Source: Swaminathania salitolerans (GTDB lineage: Bacteria > Pseudomonadota > Alphaproteobacteria > Acetobacterales > Acetobacteraceae). From it: a DNA stretch of 64,000 bases. The notes beneath the pieces are model-generated. The model was given only the letters and a program-made list of their open reading frames with translations. It searched no databases and was not told where the DNA came from. Shown here piece after piece: positions 24,304-31,927 of this stretch. The stretch lies in NCBI RefSeq assembly GCF_025994315.1, contig NZ_BAQE01000025.1; one strand, written 5' to 3'. Each line of letters opens with the position of its first letter. The first letter of the stretch is position 1. Both the position numbers and the translations under genes were made by a program.

Positions 24304-25134
24304 ATGGCACTCAAGCACTTTAATCCCACGACGCCGAGCACGCGTGGCACGGTCCTGATCGACCGCAGCGAGCTCTACAAGGGCAAGCCGGTCAAGCAGC
24401 TGACCGAGGGCAAGAACAAGTCCGGCGGTCGCAACAATCACGGTCGCACCACGTCGCGTTTCCGTGGCGGCGGGCACAAGCAGTCCTATCGCTATGTCGA
24501 TTTCAAGCGCCGCAAGTTCGGTGTCATCGGCACGGTGGAGCGTCTGGAATACGACCCGAACCGCACCGCGTTCATCGCCCTCATCAAGTATGAGGACGGC
24601 GAACTCGCCTATATCCTGGCGCCGCAGCGCGTGAAGGTGGGCGATCAGGTCGTGGCCGGTGAGCGTACCGACGTGAAGCCGGGCAATGCCATGCCGCTGG
24701 GCGCGATGCCTGTCGGTACGATCGTGCACAACATCGAGCTGAAGCCCGGTGCTGGCGGCAAGATCGCACGTTCGGCCGGCAACTATGCCCAGCTGGTCGG
24801 CAAGGATGCGGGCTATGCCCAGATCAAGCTGCAGTCGGGCGAGCTGCGTCTCGTTCGCGGCGAATGCATGGCCACTGTTGGCGCGGTTTCGAACCCCGAC
24901 AACATGAACCAGCATCTCGGCAAGGCCGGTCGCAACCGCTGGCTCGGTCGTCGTCCGCATAACCGTGGCGTCGTCATGAACCCGGTCGACCATCCGCATG
25001 GTGGTGGTGAAGGTCGCACTTCGGGCGGTCGTCATCCGGTTACGCCGTGGGGCAAGCCGACCAAGGGCTACAAGACTCGTGTTAACAAGAAGACGGACAG
25101 CCTGATCATCCGTCGCCGCAAGACCGGCAAGTAA
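24304..25134 (+). CDS. rplB: 50S ribosomal protein L2
   Basis: 276-residue L2, needed for subunit joining and peptidyl transfer. It carries the invariant C-terminal block NPVDHPHGGGEGRTSGGRHP containing the His implicated in catalysis. Full length. Ends KTDSLIIRRRKTGK. Confidence 0.98.
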   Translation: MALKHFNPTTPSTRGTVLIDRSELYKGKPVKQLTEGKNKSGGRNNHGRTTSRFRGGGHKQSYRYVDFKRRKFGVIGTVERLEYDPNRTAFIALIKYEDGELAYILAPQRVKVGDQVVAGERTDVKPGNAMPLGAMPVGTIVHNIELKPGAGGKIARSAGNYAQLVGKDAGYAQIKLQSGELRLVRGECMATVGAVSNPDNMNQHLGKAGRNRWLGRRPHNRGVVMNPVDHPHGGGEGRTSGGRHPVTPWGKPTKGYKTRVNKKTDSLIIRRRKTGK

Positions 25135-25151
25135 GAAGGGGGCAAACAGAG

Positions 25152-25430
25152 ATGGCACGTTCCGTCTGGAAGGGCCCGTTCGTTGACGGGTACTTGTTCG
25201 GCAAGGCCGAAGCATCGCGCGCTTCGGGTCGCAATGAGGTGATCAAGATCTGGTCGCGTCGTTCTACAATCCTGCCGCAGTTCGTCGGACTCACGTTCGG
25301 CGTTTATAATGGCCACAAGTTCCTGCCGGTGCAGGTGACGGAAAACATGGTCGGGCACAAGTTCGGTGAGTTCTCGCCGACGCGCACGTTCCCCGGTCAT
25401 GCTTCCGACAAGAAGTCGAAGCGGGGCTGA
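25152..25430 (+). CDS. rpsS: 30S ribosomal protein S19
   Basis: 92-residue S19 of the 30S head. Contains WSRRSTILPQFVGLTFGVYN and the basic tail TFPGHASDKKSKRG. Two bases separate it from rplV. Confidence 0.98.
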   Translation: MARSVWKGPFVDGYLFGKAEASRASGRNEVIKIWSRRSTILPQFVGLTFGVYNGHKFLPVQVTENMVGHKFGEFSPTRTFPGHASDKKSKRG

Positions 25431-25432
25431 TC

Positions 25433-25864
25433 ATGAGCAAGCCGAAGCACATTCGCACTCTCGCTGATACGGAAGCGCAGGCCATCGCCCGCAACATCCG
25501 CGTCAGCCCGCGCAAGCTCAACCTGGTTGCGGCGATGATCCGCAACCAGCCGGCCGACAAGGCAATCGCAGCGCTGACGTTCTCCCGTCGCCGCATCGCG
25601 CAGCAGGTTCGCAAGACCCTGGAAAGCGCCGTGGCCAACGCAGAGAACAATCATCAGCTCGATGTCGACCAGCTCGTGGTCAAGACGGCCGAGGTTGGCA
25701 AGTCGATCGTCATGAAGCGTTTCCACGCTCGTGGCCGTGGTCGTTCCTCGCGCATCGAGAAGTTCTTCAGCCATCTGAAGATCGTCGTTGCCGAGCGCGC
25801 TGCAGATGAAGCGCCTGCGCCGAAGGGCAAGGGCAAGGACGCAGCAGAGCAGAAGGCAGCCTGA
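25433..25864 (+). CDS. rplV: 50S ribosomal protein L22
   Basis: 143-residue L22, part of the exit tunnel. Family core IRVSPRKLNLVAAMIRN to the beta-hairpin RFHARGRGRSSRIEKFFSHL. Its Ala/Lys-rich C-terminal tail (last ~20 residues) is longer than the usual ~110-residue L22. One base before rpsC. Confidence 0.97.
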   Translation: MSKPKHIRTLADTEAQAIARNIRVSPRKLNLVAAMIRNQPADKAIAALTFSRRRIAQQVRKTLESAVANAENNHQLDVDQLVVKTAEVGKSIVMKRFHARGRGRSSRIEKFFSHLKIVVAERAADEAPAPKGKGKDAAEQKAA

Positions 25865-25865
25865 T

Positions 25866-26543
25866 ATGGGACACAAAGTCAATCCGATCGGGCTCCGGCT
25901 CGGCGTTAACCGCACCTGGGATAGCCGCTGGTACGCCGGCAACGACTATTCCCGTCTGCTTCATGAAGACCTGATGCTGCGCGCCTATCTGCGCCGCAAG
26001 CTGTCGGGTGCAGGCGTCTCCCGCGTTGTGATCGAGCGTCCGGCCAAGAAGCCGCGCGTCACGATCTATGCAGCGCGTCCGGGCGTGGTCATCGGCAAGA
26101 AGGGCCAGGACATCGATGCGCTGCGCAAGGATCTGAGCCGTCTGGCGAAGACCGATGTTGCACTGAACATCGTCGAGATCCGCAAGCCCGAAATCGACGC
26201 GACCCTGGTCGCCGAGAATATCGCGCAGCAGCTCGAGCGTCGTGTGGCTTTCCGCCGTGCGATGAAGCGTGCGGTCCAGTCCGCCATGCGTCTGGGTGCA
26301 CAGGGCATTCGTATCAACTGCTCCGGTCGTCTCGGTGGTGCGGAAATCGCACGCATCGAGTGGTACCGCGAGGGTCGCGTGCCACTTCACACGTTGCGCG
26401 CCGACATTGATTACGGTATCGCCACTGCCAAGACGACCTATGGTACGTGCGGTGTGAAGGTCTGGATCTTCAAGGGTGAAATCCTTGCCCATGATCCGAT
26501 GGCTCAGGACCGTCGTGCAGCGGAACAAGCGCCGCAGCGCTGA
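25866..26543 (+). CDS. rpsC: 30S ribosomal protein S3
   Basis: 225-residue mRNA-entry protein. MGHKVNPIGLRLG is the standard N-terminus, so the ATG at 25866 is chosen over a GTG inside rplV. The KH domain contains VVIGKKGQDIDAL. It starts one base after the rplV stop. A 47-base gap leads to rplP. Confidence 0.98.
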   Translation: MGHKVNPIGLRLGVNRTWDSRWYAGNDYSRLLHEDLMLRAYLRRKLSGAGVSRVVIERPAKKPRVTIYAARPGVVIGKKGQDIDALRKDLSRLAKTDVALNIVEIRKPEIDATLVAENIAQQLERRVAFRRAMKRAVQSAMRLGAQGIRINCSGRLGGAEIARIEWYREGRVPLHTLRADIDYGIATAKTTYGTCGVKVWIFKGEILAHDPMAQDRRAAEQAPQR

Positions 26544-26590
26544 GCAGTAGATTAGGACAAGCGCCGCGAGGCGCATGAGGATACGACACC

Positions 26591-27007
26591 ATGCTTTCCC
26601 CGAAGCGGACTAAGTTTCGCAAGGCCCACAAGGGCCGCATTCACGGGTTGGCCAAGGGCGGAACGACGTTGAATTTCGGCGCGTTCGGCCTCAAGGCTCT
26701 CGAACCCGAACGTATCACGGCACGCCAGATCGAGGCTTCCCGTCGCGCCATCACGCGCGCCATGAAGCGCGCCGGTCGCGTATGGATCCGGATTTTCCCG
26801 GACCTGCCGGTTTCCACCAAGCCTGCCGAAGTCCGCATGGGCTCCGGCAAGGGCTCGCCCGAATTCTGGGTGGCGCGTGTGAAGCCCGGTCGCGTGCTTT
26901 TTGAAATCGAAGGCGTGCCGCCCGAGGTGGCGCGCGAGGCACTGGCTCTTGGTGCGGCGAAGCTGCCGATCAAGACCAAGTTCATCACCCGGATCGGGGA
27001 GGCTTGA
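26591..27007 (+). CDS. rplP: 50S ribosomal protein L16
   Basis: 138-residue L16 at the A-site. Starts MLSPKRTKFRKAHKGRI; core MGSGKGSPEFWVARVKPGR. Normal length. Stop codon two bases before rpmC. Confidence 0.98.
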   Translation: MLSPKRTKFRKAHKGRIHGLAKGGTTLNFGAFGLKALEPERITARQIEASRRAITRAMKRAGRVWIRIFPDLPVSTKPAEVRMGSGKGSPEFWVARVKPGRVLFEIEGVPPEVAREALALGAAKLPIKTKFITRIGEA

Positions 27008-27009
27008 TC

Positions 27010-27243
27010 ATGGCAGACGCTTACAAGGTTGCCGATCTGCGCGCCAAATCCGCCGATGAACTCGATGCCCTTCTTCTGGATCTGAAGCGTGAGCAGCTGA
27101 ACCTCCGGTTCCAGGCTGCAACGGGACAGACCGAGGGAGTCGGACGTGTTCGCGTTCTCCGTCGTGCGATTGCTCGCATCAAGACGGTGGCGCATCAATC
27201 GAAGAACAAGGCGGGCGCAAAAACGTCCGCCGCAGAGTCCTGA
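27010..27243 (+). CDS. rpmC: 50S ribosomal protein L29
   Basis: 77-residue tunnel-exit protein, mostly two antiparallel helices (ELDALLLDLKREQLNLRFQ). An in-frame TTG at 27004 overlaps the rplP stop; the ATG at 27010 is preferred. The C-terminal lysine/alanine tail is slightly extended. Confidence 0.96.
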   Translation: MADAYKVADLRAKSADELDALLLDLKREQLNLRFQAATGQTEGVGRVRVLRRAIARIKTVAHQSKNKAGAKTSAAES

Positions 27244-27256
27244 GAGGAGACGGACG

Positions 27257-27541
27257 ATGCCAAGGCGCGTCCTGACAGGGCGAGTGACGAGCGACAAGAT
27301 GGACAAGACGGTTACCGTCCTTGTCGATCGTCGTATCATGCACCCGCTCTATAAGAAGTTCATTCGTCGTTCCAAGAAGTATGCGGCGCATGACGAGCTG
27401 AACGAGTGCAAGATCGGAGACACGGTGCGCATCGAGGAATGCGCGCCGATTTCCAAGCGCAAGACCTGGACCGTGGTCACCCGCAATGGCGCCGCCCTCG
27501 AGGCAGCTCCGGCGGCTCCCGTCCAGGCGTCAGCGTCGTAA
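27257..27541 (+). CDS. rpsQ: 30S ribosomal protein S17
   Basis: 94-residue S17 starting MPRRVLTGRVTSDKMDKTV. OB-fold core IGDTVRIEECAPISKRKTW. The last ~15 residues form an Ala/Pro-rich extension. Ribosome site GAGAGGAG upstream. Confidence 0.97.
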   Translation: MPRRVLTGRVTSDKMDKTVTVLVDRRIMHPLYKKFIRRSKKYAAHDELNECKIGDTVRIEECAPISKRKTWTVVTRNGAALEAAPAAPVQASAS

Positions 27542-27555
27542 GAGGGGACTGAGAA

Positions 27556-27924
27556 ATGATCCATCCCGAGACCAATCTCGACGTGGCCGACAATTCCGGC
27601 GCGCGTCAGGTGCAGTGCATCAAGGTGCTGGGCGGTTCCAAGCGGAAGACCGCCTCGGTCGGCGACGTGATCGTCGTGTCCGTCAAGGAAGCGATTCCCC
27701 GCGGCAAGGTGAAGAAGGGTGACGTGCATCAGGCCGTCATCGTTCGCACGTCCTATCCCGTCCGTCGCGCTGACGGCAGCGCCATCCGCTTCGACAAGAA
27801 TGCCGCTGTGCTGATCAACAAGTCGATGGAGCCCATCGGCACCCGTATCTTTGGCCCGGTGGTCCGCGAACTGCGTGCGCGCAAGTTCATGAAGATCATC
27901 TCCCTGGCTCCGGAGGTGCTATAA
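27556..27924 (+). CDS. rplN: 50S ribosomal protein L14
   Basis: 122-residue L14, part of the intersubunit bridge. Starts MIHPETNLDVADNSGARQV; conserved GTRIFGPVVRELR. Its stop shares one base with the rplX start (TAATG), so the two are coupled. Confidence 0.98.
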   Translation: MIHPETNLDVADNSGARQVQCIKVLGGSKRKTASVGDVIVVSVKEAIPRGKVKKGDVHQAVIVRTSYPVRRADGSAIRFDKNAAVLINKSMEPIGTRIFGPVVRELRARKFMKIISLAPEVL

Positions 27925-28244
27925 TGGCTGCTCGTATCAAGAAGGGTGACCAGGTTCTGGTCCTTTCCGGCGCATCGCGCGGCACGCGTGGCGAGGTTCT
28001 CGCCGTTCTGCCCAAGGTCGAAAAGGCGATCGTGCGCGGCGTTGCCGTCGCAAAGCGTCACCAGAAGCCGACCCGCATGAACCAGGAAGGCGGCATCGTC
28101 TCCAAGGAAATGCCGGTTCATATCTCCAACCTGAAGCTCGTCGATCCTAAGAGCGGCAAGCCGACCCGTGTCGGTTTCCGTCAGCTCGAGGACGGCCGCA
28201 AGGTCCGTGTCGCCAAGGTGACCGGCGAAGTGATCGAAGGCTAA
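27924..28244 (+). CDS. rplX: 50S ribosomal protein L24
   Basis: 106-residue assembly initiator with an N-terminal KOW motif (KKGDQVLVLSGASRGTRGEV, 20 residues). Normal length. Nine bases before rplE. Confidence 0.98.
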   Translation: MAARIKKGDQVLVLSGASRGTRGEVLAVLPKVEKAIVRGVAVAKRHQKPTRMNQEGGIVSKEMPVHISNLKLVDPKSGKPTRVGFRQLEDGRKVRVAKVTGEVIEG

Positions 28245-28253
28245 GGGGCGACC

Positions 28254-28820
28254 ATGAGCGAGACCATTACCCGCATCCAGCCCCGCCTGCAGCAGCGTTA
28301 TAACGATGTTCTGCGTGACCAGCTGCGCGAGCAGTTTGGCTACAAGAACGCGATGCAGGTCCCCAAGCTGGAAAAGATCGTGCTGAACATGGGCGTTGGC
28401 GAAGCCGCCGGCGACCAGAAGAAGCTCGATGCCGCCGTTGCCGAAATGGCTGCCATCTCCGGTCAGAAGCCCGTCAAGACCGTCGCCCGCAAGGCGATCG
28501 CCGGGTTCAAGATCCGTGAAGGCCTGCCGATCGGCTGCAAGGTGACCCTGCGTCGCACGCGTATGTACGAATTCCTCGATCGTCTCGTGACGATCGCGAT
28601 GCCGCGCATCCGCGACTTCCGCGGTCTGCCCGCCAACAAGGGCTTTGACGGCCGTGGCAACTTCGCCATGGGCATCAAGGAACAGATCGTGTTCCCGGAA
28701 ATCGACTACGACAAGATCGACTCCGTACGCGGCATGGACATCATCTTCGTCACCACGGCGAAGAGCGATGAAGAGGCAAAAGCGCTCCTCAAGGCGTTCG
28801 ATCTGCCCTTCACTGCCTGA
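28254..28820 (+). CDS. rplE: 50S ribosomal protein L5
   Basis: 188-residue 5S-rRNA-binding protein. Core KIVLNMGVGEA, KPVKTVARKAIAGFKIREG and RDFRGLP. Normal length. A 115-base gap with a large hairpin then separates it from rpsN, unusual inside a compact operon. Confidence 0.98.
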   Translation: MSETITRIQPRLQQRYNDVLRDQLREQFGYKNAMQVPKLEKIVLNMGVGEAAGDQKKLDAAVAEMAAISGQKPVKTVARKAIAGFKIREGLPIGCKVTLRRTRMYEFLDRLVTIAMPRIRDFRGLPANKGFDGRGNFAMGIKEQIVFPEIDYDKIDSVRGMDIIFVTTAKSDEEAKALLKAFDLPFTA

Positions 28821-28831
28821 TTTATCGGGTT

Positions 28832-28868
28832 GAGCCGGGTTTTTTCCTTTTCAAAGGGAGCCCGGCTC
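28832..28868 (+). promoter_or_regulatory. Extended hairpin between rplE and rpsN
   Basis: GAGCCGGG (28832-28839) pairs with CCCGGCTC (28861-28868), and CCTTT/AAAGG (28846-28857) forms an inner stem. The T6 run lies on the 5' side of the inner stem, so this is not a canonical terminator. TATATA follows at 28871. It could be a processing site or an internal promoter region; no -35 was found. Confidence 0.4.
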
Positions 28869-28935
28869 CCTATATACACACGCTGTTTGGAAAACCGTTG
28901 GGATTGGCCCGACAGGTTCCGGGAGAAGATTTAGC

Positions 28936-29241
28936 ATGGCAAAAATCTCCGCCGTGAACCGCAACGCCAAGCGCGCCTATATGGCGCAGCGCGACAAGGC
29001 GAAGCGGACCGCGTTGAAAGATATCATCAAGGACCGGAGCCTTCCGGTAGAGGAGCGTTTCGACGCAACCCTGAAGCTGGCAGAAATGCCGCGCAACGGG
29101 TCGCGCGTTCGTTTCCGTCTGCGTTGCAAGGTTTCGGGACGTCCCCGCGCGAACTATCGCAAGTTCGAGCTGAGCCGTATCGCGCTGCGCGACCTGGCCT
29201 CCACCGGCCAGATCCCCGGTATGGTCAAGTCGAGCTGGTAA
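28936..29241 (+). CDS. rpsN: 30S ribosomal protein S14
   Basis: 101-residue S14 of the long, zinc-independent type: no CxxC pairs. Conserved CKVSGRPRANYRKFELSRI. Ribosome site GGGAGA. rpsH follows after 11 bases. Confidence 0.98.
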   Translation: MAKISAVNRNAKRAYMAQRDKAKRTALKDIIKDRSLPVEERFDATLKLAEMPRNGSRVRFRLRCKVSGRPRANYRKFELSRIALRDLASTGQIPGMVKSSW

Positions 29242-29252
29242 GGTAGAAGCGA

Positions 29253-29651
29253 ATGTCCCTGTCCGATCCGTTGGGTGATATGCTCACCCGCATTCGCAAT
29301 GCCCAGCGTGCACGTCACGCGGCTTGCATCGCACCGGCTTCGAAGCTGCGTGCGAACGTTCTGGAAGCGCTTCGTCGCGAAGGCTATATCCGTGGCTACA
29401 CCACGGAAGAGCTGCGCGCCGGCGTCTCCCAGCTGCGCATCGAGCTGAAATATGCCGACGGCCAGCCCGTGATCAAGGAAATCCACCGCGTGTCCAAGCC
29501 GGGCCGTCGCGTGTATTCCAAGATCAAGGAGCTGCCGCGGGTTTATGCCGGTCTCGGCGTGTCGATCCTGTCCACCCCGCGCGGTATCCTTTCGGATATC
29601 GAGGCTCGCGCCGCGAATGTCGGTGGCGAAGTCCTCTGCCGCGTCTTCTAA
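29253..29651 (+). CDS. rpsH: 30S ribosomal protein S8
   Basis: 132-residue 16S central-domain protein. Starts MSLSDPLGDMLTRIRNAQRA and ends in GVSILSTPRG followed by the conserved GGEVLCRVF. In E. coli S8 represses the spc operon by binding near rplE; not tested here. Confidence 0.98.
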   Translation: MSLSDPLGDMLTRIRNAQRARHAACIAPASKLRANVLEALRREGYIRGYTTEELRAGVSQLRIELKYADGQPVIKEIHRVSKPGRRVYSKIKELPRVYAGLGVSILSTPRGILSDIEARAANVGGEVLCRVF

Positions 29652-29661
29652 GGAGGATCCC

Positions 29662-30198
29662 ATGTCACGAGTAGGCAAGTATCCTGTCGCCATCCCGTCG
29701 GGTGTGGAAATCTCCATCGCCAACGGCTCTCTCACGGCCAAGGGCAAGCGCGGCTCGCTGAGCATGCCGCTCTCGCGTTTCGTGGAAGCCAAGGTCGAGG
29801 ATGGCAAGGTTTCTGTCCGTCCCCTCGGCAACCGCTCGCGCGAGACCTGGACGATGTGGGGCACGACCCGCGCCATCGTCGCGAATCTCGTCAAGGGTGT
29901 CTCCGAAGGCTTCACCAAGACTCTCGAGATCACCGGCACCGGTTTCCGCGCCAGTATCCAAGGATCGAATCTGGTGATGAATCTTGGGTATTCCCATGAT
30001 GTCGTCTATCCGATTCCCGCTGACGTGAAGATCACGACGCCTCGTCCCACGGCCATCACGGTCGAAGGGAACGACAAGCAGCGCGTGGGTCAGGTCGCTC
30101 TCGATATCCGCAGCTTCCGCAAGCCGGAACCCTACAAGGGCAAGGGCGTGCGTTACGAGACCGAAGTTCTCCGTCGTAAGGAAGGCAAGAAGAAATAA
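29662..30198 (+). CDS. rplF: 50S ribosomal protein L6
   Basis: 178-residue L6. ATG at 29662 follows a perfect AAGGAGG and gives the standard MSRVGKYPVAIPSGVEI; the upstream in-frame start at 29545 is inside rpsH. C-terminal RKPEPYKGKGVRYE. One-base overlap (TAATG) with rplR. Confidence 0.98.
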   Translation: MSRVGKYPVAIPSGVEISIANGSLTAKGKRGSLSMPLSRFVEAKVEDGKVSVRPLGNRSRETWTMWGTTRAIVANLVKGVSEGFTKTLEITGTGFRASIQGSNLVMNLGYSHDVVYPIPADVKITTPRPTAITVEGNDKQRVGQVALDIRSFRKPEPYKGKGVRYETEVLRRKEGKKK

Positions 30199-30560
30199 TG
30201 GCTACGCAGCATGGATTGCAGGAACGGCGCCGTCAGCGGCTTCGCTTCCAGCTTCGCCGCAAGAGCGGTGGCCGGCCGCGTCTGTCGGTCTTCCGTTCTG
30301 GCAAGAACATCTACGCCCAGGTGATCGACGATGCGCAGGGTCGTACCCTTGCAAGCGCGTCGACTCTCGAAAAGGCTCTGCGCGATGTCGGCAAGACCGG
30401 CGCGAATGTCGAGGCGGCTTCCGTTGTCGGCAAGCTGGTCGCGGAGCGCGCCGTTGCCGCCGGTGTGAAGGCTGTCGTCTTCGATCGCGGTGCCTATCTC
30501 TATCATGGCCGCGTCAAGGCGCTGGCCGAAGCTGCCCGCGAGGGCGGCCTTTCGTTCTAA
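30198..30560 (+). CDS. rplR: 50S ribosomal protein L18
   Basis: 120-residue 5S-rRNA-binding protein. Motifs PRLSVFRSGKNIYAQVIDD and FDRGAYLYHGRVKALAEAAR. Normal length; coupled to rplF. Confidence 0.98.
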   Translation: MATQHGLQERRRQRLRFQLRRKSGGRPRLSVFRSGKNIYAQVIDDAQGRTLASASTLEKALRDVGKTGANVEAASVVGKLVAERAVAAGVKAVVFDRGAYLYHGRVKALAEAAREGGLSF

Positions 30561-30573
30561 GGAAGGATCACAC

Positions 30574-31155
30574 ATGGCACGTGAGCCAAGAGAAGGCGGC
30601 CGTGGTGGTCGCGAGCGGGAACGCGAAGGCGACGATCTGGTCGACAAGCTGGTAACGATCAACCGCGTTGCCAAGGTGGTCAAGGGTGGACGTCGTTTCG
30701 CCTTTGCTGCCCTGGTTGTGGTTGGCGACCAGAAGGGTCGCGTCGGTTACGGCGCGGGCAAGGCCCGGGAAGTCCCCGAAGCGATCCGCAAGGCGACGGA
30801 GCGCGCAAAGCGCACCATGATCCGCGTTCCGATGAAGGAAGGTCGCACGCTTCATCACGATTCCTACGGGCATTTCGGTGCCGGCAAGGTCGTGGTCCGT
30901 GCAGCCGAAGCCGGTACGGGTATCATCGCTGGTGGCCCGATGCGCGCGGTTTTCGAATCGCTGGGCGTCAATGACGTGGTTGCGAAGTCCCTCGGGACCC
31001 GTAACCCGCACAACATGGTGAAGGCGACATTCGCCGCGCTCGAGCGCTGCAGCAGCCCCCGCGCTGTCGCGAGCCGTCGTGGCAAGAAGGCGTCCGAACT
31101 GTTCGCCAAGCGCGATGTCGCCTCTGAAGAGGCAGCGGAGGCGGTCAATGGCTGA
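30574..31155 (+). CDS. rpsE: 30S ribosomal protein S5
   Basis: 193-residue S5 of the mRNA entry helicase region. The Arg/Glu-rich N-terminal stretch (GGRGGREREREGDD) is typical of alphaproteobacteria. Core RVAKVVKGGRRFAFAALVVV and GTGIIAGGPMRAVFE. Overlaps rpmD by eight bases. Confidence 0.98.
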   Translation: MAREPREGGRGGREREREGDDLVDKLVTINRVAKVVKGGRRFAFAALVVVGDQKGRVGYGAGKAREVPEAIRKATERAKRTMIRVPMKEGRTLHHDSYGHFGAGKVVVRAAEAGTGIIAGGPMRAVFESLGVNDVVAKSLGTRNPHNMVKATFAALERCSSPRAVASRRGKKASELFAKRDVASEEAAEAVNG

Positions 31156-31333
31156 GAACAAGACTGTTCGCGTCAAGCAGATCGCGTCGGCTATCGGGCG
31201 CAAGCCCGGCCAGGCGGAGACCCTGATCGGTCTCGGCCTGCGCGGCATCGGCACCGTGCGCGAGCTGGAGGACACCCCTTCGGTTCGTGGCATGATCCGC
31301 AAGGTTGCCCACCTCATCCAGGTGGAGGGTTGA
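31148..31333 (+). CDS. rpmD: 50S ribosomal protein L30
   Basis: 61-residue L30: KTVRVKQIASAIGRKPGQAE and GLRGIGTVRELEDTPSVRGM. ATG at 31148 lies within the last codons of rpsE, so translation is coupled. One base before rplO. Confidence 0.97.
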   Translation: MAENKTVRVKQIASAIGRKPGQAETLIGLGLRGIGTVRELEDTPSVRGMIRKVAHLIQVEG

Positions 31334-31334
31334 T

Positions 31335-31820
31335 ATGAACCTCAATGAACTGCGCGATAATGCCGGTGCGCGTTATCGCAAGAAGCGCCTTGGCCGCGGT
31401 ATCGGCTCGGGCAAGGGCAAGACCTCCGGTCGCGGCGTCAAGGGTCAGAAGGCCCGTGAAGGCGTCTCGCTCAATGGCTTCGAGGGTGGTCAGCTTCCGC
31501 TGTACCGTCGTATGCCGAAGCGCGGATTCAAGAACATCTTCCGCAAGGAATTTGCTCCCGTGAATCTCGGTGCGATCGATCGTGCTCTTGCCGACGGCAA
31601 GCTGCAGGCTGACGCGGTCGTGACCGAAGAAGCGCTTCGTGCGGCAGGGCTGGTCGGTACCGGCAAATATGCCGGTGTGCGCCTTCTGGCCAAGGGTGAA
31701 ATCACCCGTGCTGTCACGGTCGAGGTTGCCGGAGCTTCGGCTTCTGCAATCGCTGCGGTCGAGAAGGCCGGTGGCTCCGTCAAGGTTGCCGCCAAGGCTG
31801 AAGCTCCGGCCGAAGCTTGA
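31335..31820 (+). CDS. rplO: 50S ribosomal protein L15
   Basis: 161-residue L15. Gly-rich N-terminus RLGRGIGSGKGKTSGRGVKG then FEGGQLPLYRRMPKRGF. Starts MNLNELRDNAGA. Last ribosomal gene of the spc operon before a double hairpin and secY. Confidence 0.98.
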   Translation: MNLNELRDNAGARYRKKRLGRGIGSGKGKTSGRGVKGQKAREGVSLNGFEGGQLPLYRRMPKRGFKNIFRKEFAPVNLGAIDRALADGKLQADAVVTEEALRAAGLVGTGKYAGVRLLAKGEITRAVTVEVAGASASAIAAVEKAGGSVKVAAKAEAPAEA

Positions 31821-31834
31821 TCGCCCGTTCCGAA

Positions 31835-31860
31835 CGTCATGCACCTTTGCGTGCGTGACG
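31835..31860 (+). promoter_or_regulatory. First hairpin of the rplO-secY gap
   Basis: CGTCATGCAC pairs with GTGCGTGACG (10 bp, one G-U) around CTTTGC, 15 bases after the rplO stop. No U-tract. It stands in tandem with the terminator at 31877 and may form an antiterminator or RNase target. Confidence 0.35.
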
Positions 31861-31876
31861 ATAGACGGTAATCCAG

Positions 31877-31910
31877 AACAGCGTCCCGCGCCTGCGGCGA
31901 CGCTGTTTTT
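31877..31910 (+). terminator. Rho-independent terminator or attenuator before secY
   Basis: AACAGCGTC (31877-31885) pairs perfectly with GACGCTGTT (31899-31907); an inner CCGC/GCGG stem extends it, and the descending arm ends in TTTTTG. It sits between rplO and secY on the coding strand, only 18 bases before the secY start. It must therefore be partial or conditional unless secY has a promoter inside it. Confidence 0.7.
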
Positions 31911-31927
31911 GTTGAAAGGACCGGTGG

